A stretch of 64,000 nt of DNA, from contig JAQMRL010000008.1 in the NCBI GenBank assembly GCA_035578175.1, forward strand, positions 87,586,541-87,650,540, written 5' to 3'. This document shows, piece after piece, positions 1-11,246 of the stretch. The stretch's first letter is position 1; each line of letters begins with the position of its first letter. Below the pieces are notes generated by a model that was not told the DNA's origin, did no database searches, and worked only from the letters and a program-made list of their open reading frames with translations. Source of the DNA: Catonia carolina (taxonomy: Eukaryota > Arthropoda > Insecta > Hemiptera > Achilidae). Both the position numbers and the translations under genes were made by a program.

Positions 1-23
1 ACGTACACACATTATTGATAACA

Positions 24-218
24 AAAAAGCGTAAATTATTTTCCGTACTTTTAAGTCGAACAGAGGTTGATTTTCATTTTGCGTCATTCACTCATGATTA
101 AAATTAGGTTTTGTTTTTCATATTACATTGTTTATTCATAGTTAAACACAGGTTATATTGTTTATTATCTACATTAGCTAGAGAAAGTAGTGTGAGTGTT
201 TGCACACTAGATTTTTTA
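24..218 (+). repeat. Rep-B, 3' end fragment
   Basis: This is the last ~195 bases of the Rep-B consensus. It shows the landmark order seen in other copies: a TTTCCGTA motif, GCGTCATTCACTCATGATTA, an AGGTTATATTGTTTATTATC-like stretch, a degenerate GGCAAGAGAAAGT and the GTGTGAGTGTTT end. The start is cut by the window edge or by truncation. Confidence 0.75.
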
Positions 219-1109
219 TTGTAATTTTCTGTTGGTGATTTTTTTTAATATAAAAATTTAAAGAATTTTAAGATGAATTTTCTAGCATTTCTTTTTATGA
301 ATAAAAAATAAACACCACAGGTAGTATCACGATTTTAGCGAAATAAACCATAACTTGTTTTAATGGGCTATTTATACTTTCAGTTAACGAACTTGTTAAA
401 CTGATTTTGTAGATTCTTTTCCAGATGTTAGGACATTTATCACGCATTCTAGTTTCATGGAATCATATTACATAACTGTTTTACAAAGATAATAAATCTA
501 CAGATTAACTTGATAAATACAGTAGTTTATTTTCTTCATGTCAAACTATGACTTCTTTCATCAAGCTTTGTACAACTTCATTAGTCAGTTTAACATTCCT
601 TCAAGATACCTTGTCATGTATTTTATACTTACCGTGTTGTAATTAATGAACCTCCATTAATTTTTTGCAATATATTTTGAGACTAGGAAATTAATTTATA
701 TATTATATAATGGTTTTGTTTTGTTAATATTTTTGATAAATGTTTCTAAGATAAATTGCTTGTTAAAAAAACTGTATACAGTAATTAATTTATGTATGTA
801 AGATGTAAATTTGAATTTATTTTCAGATTCTACTTAACTTTGTGCTCTGAATTTATAAAATTGCCAGGCATTTGAATGTTTTAATCTTACATATAAAGGT
901 AACATTAACCTTCTGTCCCTCACTGCAATTTAATAAAACCTAGTTTTCCCTATGGGGGAAAGTTAGTGTCTGTCCCTCACTGACAGACTGAACTTTTACT
1001 AATCACTAATTTTATAATTTTCCATTCATTTGTAGAGCTAAAATTCTACATTTTACTCCCTTGGGATTGAACAGAGTCAGTTTTTGTATTCTTTAAGTAA
1101 TACATAGTA
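219..1109. other. AT-rich spacer with no recognised gene
   Basis: I see no coding signal. The only local structure is a 13-base direct repeat, CTGTCCCTCACTG, at 913-925 and 970-982. Confidence 0.5.
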
Positions 1110-1952
1110 TGCCTATAACGGGCAGGTGGAGTGTCAAATTGTATGCACTCGATCTGTTAACTCCAGGGCTAAGAAAATAGTTCTGTTTCTTATCACATGG
1201 TTAGTCAATTATATGACTGAAGCATTTAATAACAGAAGAGGTAGAGGCGTAAAAGTCACTAGTCCACTAGTCAGAGTTATCGTCTCTGACAGTATAATTA
1301 AATTATTATTATAATTTAAAATAAATTATAATAATAATTATAATTATTATTAAATAATTATTAATAATTATTTAATAATAATTAAATTATTTTCATTATT
1401 ATTATTATTATTATTAAATTATTACTAATTATAATAATTAGTATTATTATAATACTAATTATTATAATTAGTATTATTATAATTATACTATATTACTATA
1501 ATTAATTTCATTATACAGCAGACCCTGTGGTAAATGAAGGTTTTATTTTCAGGGTGGAAGTAGATGTTTTTGTGATAGCCGGGCATGCTGATAAGCATAC
1601 TTTTTCACTCAGTAAGGAAGGCTATGTTGAACAACTTCACTACCATGCCTTCCCCACTGAGTGGAAAAGTGTACTCATCAACCCACCAGGCTCTCTGAAA
1701 AGCATCTACTTTCCACCCTCAAAATGAAAGCTTCACTTCATTCACCATAGGGTCTGACTGTATAATGAAATTCATTTATCTCAGAGGAGATAACTCCGAC
1801 TAGTGTTTTTTACACCTCTACCTCTTCTGTTCTTAATTGCTTCAATCATATAATTGGCTGACCATATGATAAGGAACAGAACTGTTTTCGTAGCTCTGGA
1901 ACTAACAGATCGAGTGGGAATAATTTAACACTCTACCTGCCTGTTATGGGCA
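1110..1952. repeat. Inverted dimer of Rep-A (fold-back), interrupted by an AT tract
   Basis: A plus-strand Rep-A runs from its 5' end at 1110 (TGCCTATAACGGGCAGG) to AGTAAGGAAGGC at about 1622. A minus-strand Rep-A then starts at 1647 (GCCTTCCCCACTGAGT) and runs back to its own 5' end at 1952 (CCTGCCTGTTATGGGCA). Both copies stop at the same internal point, so the whole is one large inverted repeat with a ~24-base spacer. Bases 1310-1504 are an AT/ATT microsatellite that splits the left arm. The short open frames here read repeat sequence and are not genes. Confidence 0.85.
1310..1504. repeat. AT-rich (TAA/ATT)n low-complexity tract
   Basis: This is about 195 bases of almost pure A and T with many interleaved ATT/AAT units and local palindromes. 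It lies inside the left arm of the Rep-A inverted dimer, just before the AATTTCATTATACAG motif. Confidence 0.85.
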
Positions 1953-3539
1953 GCTATGTTATGAAACTAAGGCTTAAAAAGGGGTGTACTCAAGGTTTTC
2001 TTTATTTGTTTAGAAGTCTGTACACATTTGGCGAACTAAAAGGTTCTTATTTTGCTTAGTTTTTGGTGAAATTTCCCATGTAGAGATGTTTTATATTGAA
2101 TGTAAGTTATAATTCTAGATCGTTTTAATACGTTTTATTTTTTACGTGCAAAGAAGAGTTCATCATGAGTTCCAGAAACCTAAGCAGAAAAGACTGCAAA
2201 CGAACAATATTTCGACGAAATAACTTGGTCGTTAGTTTTTAATGAAGAAATTGAAAAAACTTCAAATTTTTCAATATTGAAATATTCATTTCAAAATTTA
2301 ATGAGGAATTTAAAACGTTACGAAAACAATTGAAACATTAATGTTAGTGCCATTTTAATATTGGAATACATTAATTAATTAATGACATGATTTTCTTTCT
2401 TAATGTGGAACTTTGAAACGACCATGAGGTATAAAATATTTTCTTGTTACTTTATAATCCGATCTTCATAAATTTGTTTTTAAGATAAAATGTGGATTTA
2501 GTGAAAAAATTCCATTAGGTAATTTTTATTTGCTTTGTTTTATATAAAAGTGAATCACTCAGTTTTTTCACCTGTATATTTAAGATTAATATGAAAAGGT
2601 TAAACCTTTAAAGACTTAAGTCATTTAATCAAGAGTTTCCATATCTATAATCTTATAGTTTTATACATTAGGATTTATATGAAAAGGAGCTAAACTCAAA
2701 ATGTAGAATACAAAAATTATTCATGTGTGAAATAAAAATTAAATGAATTGTAAAAATAATTTTAAAATCTATAGGCCTATTTGCGGTATTCATTGAATTG
2801 TTGCCAAAACCCTACAGTCTTTATTGACGCTTTTTAAATGGGAGCAAGATTTATGAAGCACGACGTTAAAATGAGGGTTGCTTTTCATTGTTTTAATTCA
2901 ACATTGATACAAGTTGCAAATGTTATGGTTTGTTGAAAAAAATATGAAAAGTTCTTATTCCATTTTTTCGATTCAATTTTACCAGTTCACGTAAAATGTT
3001 AGAATCCACTTCCTTTGTTTAAGCTAGTCCGTCATCATTGAAAATACCCCGTAATACTTTTTATACTTTCATTCAATATTAAACATTCAAATTTTTAAAT
3101 GGACGTGTAAAATTTGAACATAAAAAATACACAGAACAAATATAAATGTACTTTTTCAATTGTAAAACAGCAAATAATGTAGATAGTCAATCAGCTTTAC
3201 TTTGTTTATTTATTTAAATTTTTGTATTGGTGCTTTGAAAATTATTTAAAAAAATTTTATTTAAAGCTTTTTCGATAAAAAAATATTGCGATTGCACTTA
3301 TTTATGCACTTATTGCACTTAAAGCTATCAGATGAGATAACTAACTTGATTGTCATTCTTGCATACTTTTCCCCGAATTTACTTTTAATGAAATAACTTG
3401 AAATATTTCCATGTTGTATCTGTTAAAAAATTCTTCAGTTATTCCATAGAAAGTGTTTGTATAAATAACTTTTTATTTCATCATTGGTAACTTAACAAAT
3501 CATTAACCATCGTTGGTTATATACCTAGCAAACTATACG
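1953..3539. other. AT-rich spacer, nothing recognised
   Basis: There is no repeat family member, coding signal or strong secondary structure that I can support in this ~1.6 kb. Confidence 0.45.
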
Positions 3540-4508
3540 TTTTTACTTATTCTTCACTATGATTATTAGGAAGGAAAATGATATTTTCATGTCGATTTTA
3601 AGAAATCGAGTTTTAACCGGGTACACACGTTTTCAGACCCCCTGAACCCAAAAACCATGTTTTTAGCGATTGGTCTGTGTCTTTGGGTTTGTACGCGCGC
3701 GCTCGTTCATGTGAAAAAAGTATCTTTTAAGAACGGAACTTAGTATGAAGTTGAAACTTGAAACTTAAGTTAGGTACTACTAGAGGACTCGACACGACCA
3801 TTTTCATCAAAATCGGTTAACCGAAAATAGAAGTTGATTCGTGTAATTTTTAACTTTTTTGTGATTTACTCATAAACGGCTCCTACATTGATTTTAAAAA
3901 TCGCCTCATTTACTACGTTTTTTATGTTTTACAAGATAGAGTAGGCGCCATGTCTGCTGAAATTCTTGGGGAGGCTGTGCTCTCGTTGATTTTTTTTTTA
4001 AGATTACGGCCGTAATATGCATTCTAGGGGAAAAGTTTATACAATCAAAGTTGTAAAACATTTAGAAACCTAAAAAAACCTACAACTTTTATTTCAAATA
4101 TTTTTTGCGTAACGGTTTAGCGGTAATTGATTTTCTGGGTTGTTTTAATGAAAATTGGTAAAAAAATGATTTTTTTAAAATTTCAGCCTTAGTTTGCATT
4201 TTACGACAAAAGTGTATAAAATCAAATGTATAGGAAATTAAAAGACCATTAACTTATATTTAAGCATTTTTCTCTACAGAGCCTAGTTTAGCGTCAAAAG
4301 TGATTTTCTGTAGCCTATTATTAAGCTAAAATAAGGTTGGTTTTAATTTTGCATCATTCACTCATGATTAAAAGTAGGTTATGTTTTTTGAGATTAGTTT
4401 TTGTTTGTTTATTTCTAATGTTTTATTACTAAAGTTAGGTTATGAGTCATTATTTACATTGGCAAGAGAAAGTCGTGTGAATGTTTTACACCAGACGTTT
4501 TATTGTAG
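3540..4508 (+). repeat. Rep-B, near full length
   Basis: It begins with a degraded TTTTACTT hairpin region and ATTAGGAAGGAAAATG. The family landmarks then follow in order: ATGTCGATTTT, CAGACCCCCTGAACCCAAAA, a TGTG/CGCG stretch near 3690 at the usual microsatellite position, GGCGCCATGTCTGCTGAAAT, two TTTTACG/GCATTTTA modules and the TGTGAATGTTTTACACCAGA end. Confidence 0.85.
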
Positions 4509-5119
4509 GTGATTAAAATGTACAGAGCCTTCATTAACTTTTTCTAAATGAAAGTTTCTAGTAAAGCTCGTAGGAAAAACAGTTAATTTAAAAAACCGTA
4601 AATAATACTGATGAAATTACACATTGTTTTGTTACTGGGATCAGACCATTGTTTGAATTTTTAGTGAAACACAATAATATATATAAATTAACCCAATTAA
4701 AAAACAAAGTTTTATTTTAGGTTGAATTTAACATGGACAGTTCAGCCTTTTATGTTAGTTGAAATTTACCGCGTTCACTGCCCAAACTGAATGCCTGCAA
4801 TTCAAACGCATAAAATGAATGTAGCGGATAAATCACTATTAATAGTCGGCTGAGAAAGATAATTTGTAATCTTTCGCCACATGATTACCTTCATTGCCTT
4901 CATTTAGTGGGAAGAGAATCGCATAAATAATCATTAGTAGGGACAGCCGCTTGCTGTGTTATTTTCTTCGTTTGGTTATCTTTGTTAACCATATTTTTAA
5001 GTCTTTTTTTAACTATTTCCGTCAACTATTTTTTTATTTTATGTATTATCTATAACTTGAGAGAAAAGTATAGGATACCGAATGAGTAAAAGTACTGAAA
5101 GAGAATGATGAAAGTAATG

Positions 5120-5167
<48 letters not shown>

Positions 5168-5510
5168 CAAGGAAACGACTGGTTTTATGTTTGCAACTGC
5201 GTGGCTACGCAGTGTGCATGAGAGATGAAAGGATCGCTTTTAAAGTTTTTATTATTGATCAGCCTTAAATTATTTAAAGAATACGCTCGTAAAATAGGTA
5301 ATTTAAACTACTCTTCATTTATTATATTAACGAGATATCTCATTTATTGTTTACTGTATGAAGAAAAAAAATCCTGAGTGCTCTTAAATACCCATTTGTT
5401 GCAATGTACTGTACTTCAAATTTATGTCTTATTTTATGATCATCAGATGAATTAAATATATGTTTTTTCCAATGAAATATGTTAAATTATGTAATAAATA
5501 AATAACTCAT
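4509..5510. other. AT-rich spacer containing a (GA)n tract
   Basis: I recognise nothing here apart from the (GA)n microsatellite at 5123-5164. Confidence 0.45.
5123..5164. repeat. (GA)n microsatellite
   Basis: This is a perfect GA dinucleotide run of about 21 units. Confidence 0.97.
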
Positions 5511-5632
5511 AAAAAAATCTGGTGTGGAACCTTGACATGACTTTCTCTTCCCAATGTAAATGATGAAACAAATAACCCATGTCTCATGAGTAAACAATGT
5601 AAAATGAAAAACATAACCTATAATGCTAATCA
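5511..5632 (-). repeat. Rep-B, 3' end fragment
   Basis: Read on the minus strand it gives the Rep-B terminus: ATCTGGTGTGGAACC at the outer end, ACTTTCTCTTCCCAATG, then the CATGAGTAAACAATG and ATGAAAAACATAACCT motifs of the family 3' end. Confidence 0.75.
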
Positions 5633-5639
5633 CGGTTGA

Positions 5640-5990
5640 TGAGCTCTACTGTTTGACTCGTTTAGACCAATCAGAACAATTGACTGCGTTGTCAGATTGT
5701 ACGAATGTTTCAGCTTCACTAACATTACTCGCGCATGCGTGAGATCCGCCGTAGTTCACTCGTGCCTTGCATCTCATACTGAACACGTCGATTATAGAGC
5801 ACGGTAACATGCAATACTTTGTAATATAATCAGTTGGTTGTATTTTCATAGGTTATAATTGTTATTGAAAGAACAAAAATGGGTGACGAAATATAGTATA
5901 GCAGAGCTACGAGAACAAGTATTGGCAACATTGCCGGCAAGTGATTGGCTAGCTATGAAGTGGGTAGGGGGCAATGCGTACGTTCAGAGC
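5640..5990. promoter_or_regulatory. CpG-containing patch, possible promoter
   Basis: This ~350-base stretch is visibly richer in CG dinucleotides than its surroundings. It holds a CCAAT motif (ACCAATCAGAAC near 5668) and TCGCGCATGCGTG near 5729, which resembles the palindromic NRF-1-type motif. An ATG near 5880 is followed by a stop after five codons, so no coding exon can be shown. It could equally be a fragment of an unrecognised repeat. Confidence 0.25.
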
Positions 5991-6017
5991 TTTAAAAAAT
6001 AGTATAATTTAATTATA

Positions 6018-6330
6018 CCCATTGGGTTGGTCCAGAGGTAAAGTCGTCCTCGAGTCAGCTGTTTAAGAGCTGATTTCGGGGACGAAAATTCCGTGGCTCA
6101 AATCCTAGTAAAGGTTTATGCGGATTTGAATACTAGACAGTGGTTACCGTGTACTGTGATGATTGGGGTGTAACTAATTGTACTCTCTCATGAATGGTCG
6201 GCCTGATTCTGTACAAGACTAAAACTTATTTACATGTCAAACATAAGTACTCATTTCATTGAGTCTTGGAAATGCTTGTTGTTCTAAATCGAACAATTAC
6301 AAACACACATTTGGTATAAAAAATTTTATC
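6018..6330 (+). mobile_element. SINE-C (tRNA-headed SINE)
   Basis: The head contains a pol III A-box-like segment (TGGTCCAGAGGTAAAG) and a B-box-like TGGCTCAAATCC about 70 bases later. The family body follows: GGATTTGAATACTAGACAGT, GATTGGGGT, ACTCTCTCATGAATGGTCGG, GTACAAGACTA and CATTGAGTCTTGGAAATGC. It is diverged, and the tail is AT-rich without a clean target duplication. Confidence 0.85.
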
Positions 6331-6374
6331 ACAAAAGAATGAGACGGTAAATACAAAACAAACTCTGAAGGACT

Positions 6375-6610
6375 TGAAAATATGGTAAACCAATAATTGA
6401 CGCTACACCAATAGAAAAACAGCTTAAAATTAAAGTTGTGGGTGTTGTAATTTTCTATAACTTTGATTATACACTTTTGTCGTAGAATCCATACTATGGC
6501 TACAATCTTTAAAATACCAATTTTCACAGATTTTAATGAGGAAAATACAGAAAATACCTAATTGACGCTAAACTAAGCGTGGTAGGAAGAAATGTTTGAA
6601 ATAAGTCGTA
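6375..6610 (-). repeat. Rep-B internal fragment
   Basis: On the minus strand it carries the repeated central module of Rep-B: a TTTAGCGTCAAT motif, ACGACAAAAGTGTATAAT and an AAGTTATAG...AACAACTTT-like inverted pair. Both ends of the element are missing. Confidence 0.7.
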
Positions 6611-6944
6611 TTTAATAATTTTATTTATAATAAAACTTATAAAAATATAACAAGAAATACATTGAAGAAGGACGGTGAAGGATAATCTCAAACGAAGAAG
6701 TATATAAGATAACCCTTTTGTTTATCCTTTAGGTTTGTGATATTACCTTATCGTGTAAATTTTATTTTTTTGTCTGTAATACTAGTTTGTAAGATTTTAA
6801 TTTGATAAGTTTTTGTAAGTGTTATTTATTCCGACTGTGTAATTAGATTTAAGTTTATGTGTGTATGTTTATCCTAAAAGTCTTTAATATAACATTTTTA
6901 TTAAAATTTTATTTATTTATTTTTCTGTGATATTTCTAGTTTGT
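6611..6944. other. AT-rich spacer with a short direct repeat
   Basis: TAGTTTGTAAGATTTTAAT occurs at 6783-6801 and again at 6937-6955. The second copy contains the target site of the next Rep-A. Confidence 0.6.
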
Positions 6945-6955
6945 AAGATTTTAAT

Positions 6956-7362
6956 ATGCCCATAACCACAAGTGAAGTGTGAAATTAATTGTACTCGATC
7001 TATTGATTCCAGGGCTACAAAAAATAGTTCTGATTCTTATTAAATAGTCAGCCAATTATATGACAACTATTTAAGAACAGAATAGGTAGAGGTGTAAAAG
7101 ACACTAGTTAGAGTTATCTCCTCTGAGAGTTATGAATTTCACTATACACCTAGACCCTGTGGTGAATGAAGTGAAGATGTCGTTTTCAGGGTGTAAGTGG
7201 GTGTTTTTCAGAGGACCTGGCATGCTGATAAGCATACTCTTTCAACTCAGTGAGGAATGAATTAGTAAACCACCTCATACCACGTTTTTACTTAGTAAAA
7301 CCTCTAGAGGTTCAAACTAGCCCCTTTCAGCTGTTGACCTAAACAACAACTACAACAACCAC
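6956..7362 (+). mobile_element. Rep-A retroposon with 11-bp target duplication
   Basis: This is a full-length Rep-A from TGCCCATAACC to a tail of CAACAACTACAACAACC type. It is flanked by AAGATTTTAAT at 6945-6955 and 7363-7373. A target duplication directly next to the A/C-rich tail is what target-primed reverse transcription produces. No protein is encoded. Confidence 0.9.
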
Positions 7363-7394
7363 AAGATTTTAATGTTATAATAGTTATATGATGT

Positions 7395-7475
7395 TATAAG
7401 GGCGTTCCACACTTGGGCCCTTTACACCCTTGTGTGGAATAACAGGCGATGATAACCGCCCTGGTTTATCGCCTT
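7395..7475. other. GC-rich segment with two stem-loops between Rep-A copies
   Basis: TTCCACAC at 7405-7412 pairs perfectly with GTGTGGAA at 7432-7439. GGCGATGATAACC at 7445-7457 pairs with GGTTTATCGCC at 7463-7473. The composition contrasts with the AT-rich flanks. The function is unknown. Confidence 0.6.
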
Positions 7476-7500
7476 AAAAATAGTTTTGTTATAATTAATT

Positions 7501-7855
7501 CACTCAATCTGTTTGTTGCAGGGCTAAAATAAATAATTCTGTTTCTTATCACATGGTCAGCCAATTGAATTGCTGAATCATTTAAGAACAAAAAAGGTAG
7601 AGGTGTAAAAGACGCTAATCAGAGTTATCTCCTCTGAAAGTAATGAATTTCATTATACAGCCAGATCTTGTGGTGAATGAAGTGAAGGTGTAATTTGCAG
7701 AGTGGAAAATATGTGCTTTTCAGAGAGCCCGGCATGCTGATAAGCATACTTTTCCACTAAGTGAGAAAGGCACTGGTAAACCACCTCACTTCTTGCTTTA
7801 ATTTGTAATCTTCTGCAGGTTCAAACCAGCCTTTCGGCTGATGACCTAAACAACA
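7501..7855 (+). mobile_element. 5'-truncated Rep-A with 11-bp target duplication
   Basis: The copy starts at CACTCAATCTG, missing the first ~40 bases of the family, and ends GACCTAAACAACA. TATAATTAATT flanks it at 7490-7500 and 7856-7866. A 5' truncation combined with a target duplication is typical of LINE-mobilised retroposons. Confidence 0.88.
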
Positions 7856-7866
7856 TATAATTAATT

Positions 7867-8957
7867 ATTTAAGTAAAAAACTTTAGTTTTGGGACTAATT
7901 AATTTTTTTTAAGTTGAAAAGGTGTATTCATTCAAGATATTTTACTTGTGTTTCCTTATCTTTTGATATTTTGATACAAGTCGGTTCATTGTTATTTTAT
8001 CAGTTTTCATTTTGCAGTCGAGTAAGTTTACATAAGATGGTAGGTAACAAAGACAACGGCTACATGGAAACTACATTGTACTCTACAGTACATTGAACGT
8101 ATCTAGCAAAGTTGTAAACACGTAATGCCTAGTAAGGGCTAACACCGGTCAATAGTGTTTCCTGGATATATAGATGGCAGGCGGTAAGTAGGATGAGAAA
8201 CAGGAAAGGGGATGGTGGCGATGCTGTATAGGACCAGTACCGTAGGTGTTGACCACTAAACCTGCCTTCTCTATTCTCTTGAAACAACCCCTCTCCTTCT
8301 TCCATGTTTTATCCCCTGAACACTAACTTGCCCAAACTTCACTTTAACCAACGATCGATTCAAGGGTATTTTCATAGTTTGTAAATTTAAGGTAAATATA
8401 AGGAAATTATGCAAACAGTTTGAGTACACTTTTCACGTTATCATTTATATCTTTTTAAATGTCTTTGACCTATTTTTGTATTAGAGGAACCATCATCTAT
8501 AAATATTTCCCAGATGGTTTGAAATATAAAAACTTTAAAATAACAGTGGATTTTTTAAATTAACAAACTATAAAATTATAATCTGTTCTTAAATTTAGAA
8601 CAATAAATAATTAAATTGTTGAAGTTAATTAAAAATATATATATATTAGACTGGCATTCCACCAAAATAGCATGGAAGCGGCGTGGTAATTCACAAATTT
8701 TGCGACCGGTAAATTGTAACAACTTGTAACTACAGTACACTGACACAAATACGACTACATTTCACTAAAGTAACACACCGAGACGCACGCCTTTTCCTTG
8801 CTACTAGTCCCAAAAGTCACTCGTTCAAGAATAGCGCGTGTTCTATTTTTGCCACTCGTGATGTTTGTGCGACTGGTGTTACTATCTGCGTTTGGGGATT
8901 TTTACTGTAGTAGTGTTTTTTTAAAATATTTATTTAGGCCTAATACTATATTCAGCA
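7867..8957. other. Spacer, nothing recognised
   Basis: No recognised repeat or gene. The short frames at 7914-8096 and 8798-8992 look like chance open frames. Confidence 0.4.
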
Positions 8958-9352
8958 TATTGTTTAGGTCATCAGCCAAAAGGCTGGTTTGAACCTCTAG
9001 AGGTTTTACTAAGTAAAACGAGGAGTGAAGTGGTTTACAATTGCCTTCCTCACTGAGTGGAAGAGTACGCTTATCAGCATGCCGAGTCCTCTGAAAAGCA
9101 CATATTTTCCACTCTGCAAATGACACCTTCACTTCATTCACCACAGGGTCTGGCTGTATAATGAAATTCATTACTTTTAGAGGAGATAACTCTGATTAGT
9201 GTCTTTTACACCTCTACCTCTTCTGTTCTTAAATGATTCAGTCATTTAATTGGCTGACCATGTGATAAGAAACAGAACTATTTATTTTAGCCCTGCAACT
9301 AACAGATTGAGTGTAAATAATTTGACACTCCACCTGTCTGTTATGGGCAGAT
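8958..9352 (-). mobile_element. Rep-A retroposon
   Basis: This is a full-length minus copy. The GTTTAGGTCATCAGCC tail end is at 8958 and the CTGTTATGGGCA 5' end at about 9352. The 89-codon minus frame over it is repeat-encoded and recurs in other Rep-A copies, so I do not call it a gene. Confidence 0.9.
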
Positions 9353-9380
9353 TTAACATGAGTGATATGAATTGTAATTT

Positions 9381-9677
9381 TACGAGAAAACAGCCTTCCC
9401 AAGAATTTTAGCAGACATGGCGCCTACCGTATCTTGTAGAGCATAAAAAATTTAATAAATGAGGCGATTTTTAATACAATTGTAGTAGCCGTTTTTGAGA
9501 AAATCGCAAAAAAGTGAAAAATGATACGAATAAACTACTTCTTCCGGTTGACCGATTTTGATGAAAATGTTCGTTTCGGGTCCGGTAGTAGTATCTAATT
9601 TAAATTTCAAGTTTTACGATGTTCCGTTCTGAGATATTCTGTTCACACCACATATCAGAGTGCGTCGCGCACAACAC

Positions 9678-9709
<32 letters not shown>

Positions 9710-9848
9710 TCAATCGTTAAAAACATGTTTTTGGGGTTTAGGGGGTCTGAGAACGTATACATCCAGTGAAAACTCGATTTCGAAAAATCGACATGCAAAC
9801 AATAAGTTACTTTCGTTCCTATACATGCATATAGGTAAGAGAATGTAA
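9381..9848 (-). repeat. Rep-B, 5' part
   Basis: On the minus strand it runs from the 5' hairpin (CCTATATGCATGTATAGG at the right end) through the (TG)n position, here (AC)n on the plus strand at 9678-9705, to GGCGCCATGTCTGCTAAAAT at the left. The 3' half is absent. Confidence 0.85.
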
Positions 9849-10624
9849 TAAATTACAACTTGTAATATAAACGATTAGAAAAATTGTTGAGGGACATTTT
9901 TAATTTCAAAAAAAGAAATTTAAAAAAATCTAAACTATCCCTCAGAGGAAAATTACTATCTTCATAATTTGAAACAACTGTACCTTTACTAAGATTTAAA
10001 CCATGAACTTTCATCTCTGAAAATTATAATATATTAAACAGCTGATTTGCGGCAACCAGTTAAACAAACTCTGTGGGTTTTCTGCGGTATTGACGGTGTA
10101 ATTTTTTATGGATACAGTCTCAAAGTAGGACATAAAATTTAAAAATATATAATACTGGTTGAAACGTAATGCAGTTTGCTTATGTACAAGTTTAGGAATT
10201 CTAAGTTGACATTAAATTGAGGTAATTATAAGGTATGGTGATATTCAGTACGTGTTCCTATATTCAACACATCAAGTGACTTACCAGCGTGCTCTTGTGT
10301 ATTTAATTTAAATTGCTTTACAGAGGTAAATTACTTTCAACATTTATTTTGTTTTGTGGTTGGAGTTCAGTAATCTCTGGCTAATATTTGTTACTTTGAT
10401 CAGAGTTCATAAGCTGTGTAGGAATTAGTAGTTATCACCGTAACATATTCAAATAACCAGTACACGTATAAGTTTTTGAATTATAGAGAATAAATTAGTT
10501 TTTTACCTCTATCGGGAATTTTAATCAAAAGGACTTATGTGTTAAATTGGCAGTGCAACCCTGAAAAGAGTTCGTTAAATAAACTTATTTATTTTTCCGA
10601 TGTTCCCGTTTTACCTCCACAATT
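9849..10624. other. Spacer, nothing recognised
   Basis: AT-rich, with no recognised feature. Confidence 0.4.
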
Positions 10625-10772
10625 TATTTTTATTTTATCTTGCCTATGTAAATAGATAGGAAGAAAAGTATTGTTTTCATGTCGATTTTTTGAAATCGAG
10701 ACCGGATCTACACGTTTCCAGACCCCCTAAACCCAAAAAACATGTGTTAAGCGAATGGTCAGTTTTTTTTCT
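10625..10772 (+). repeat. Rep-B, 5' end fragment
   Basis: It contains TCTTGCCTATGTAAATAG, GTATTGTTTTCATGTCGATT and CAGACCCCCTAAACCCAAAA. It stops just before the TG microsatellite position and is followed directly by a SINE-D. Confidence 0.8.
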
Positions 10773-10784
10773 CATTTTTCTTTG

Positions 10785-10937
10785 TTTTTTTTTGTTTAAC
10801 GTCCAACTGTTCTGCAATTACTGCTAATGCAGACAGTGAAGGATGAAATGAATTTTGTAACGTATGAAAATATGCCGTGCCTGAATGGTATTCGAACCCA
10901 AGACCGCATGATGAGAAGCGAGCACGTTACCAACGTC
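10785..10937 (-). mobile_element. Diverged SINE-D
   Basis: On the minus strand there is a B-box-like GGGTTCGAATACC, then the SINE-D body and a CTGTCTGCATTAGCAGTAAT motif, ending with CAGTTGGACGTTAAAC. The 92-codon plus frame starting at 10827 spans this SINE and the following Rep-F and is not a gene. Confidence 0.7.
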
Positions 10938-11246
10938 GTCCGGAAGTGCCTAAAATCGGAAGTCAAATATCAAAGTCAGAAACTACAAGAGATAGCAACA
11001 AACGGTCTTCAGATTCGTAATCTATACAAATTTTATTCGGGTTGGATTGAGTTTGAAGTTCTGGTTTTGACGGCAAGAAGTCAAGAAATCAAAATCGGAA
11101 TTTGAAAACAAAAATAGTGTCATTCAATTTCTCTTAAAGAGTAGATAGAGAAATCACTAATGATATTTGTCATAATTCAAAGGTAAGCCTTTTTAAAAAT
11201 TGCCAACGGCCATGAGACGCGTCGTCTTATGTAAGGGAAATTTTAG
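10938..11246 (+). repeat. Rep-F copy 1
   Basis: It shares with 47262-47680 the ordered motifs CAGAAACTAC, GGTTGGATTGAGTTTGAAGT, AAAATCGGAATTTG, TAGTGTCATTCAATTTCTCT, TCAAAGGTAAGCCTTTTTAA and a terminal stem-loop CATGAGACG-CGT-CGTCTTATG at about 11210-11230 (one mismatch here). Confidence 0.75.

Noticed and set aside
1310..1504. Origin or matrix-attachment element in the AT tract
   Set aside because: Simple (ATT)n-type low complexity, with no specific motif beyond base composition.
5646..5849. 67-codon minus frame in the CpG patch
   Set aside because: No recognisable domain; kept only as a possible regulatory patch.
8902..9171. 89-codon minus frame resembling frames at 13213-13467, 21444-21677, 25103-25351 and 50687-50896
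   Set aside because: The shared peptide (for example ADKRTFPLSEEG) looks conserved, but every instance lies inside a Rep-A copy in the same register. The similarity is that of the repeat, not of a protein.
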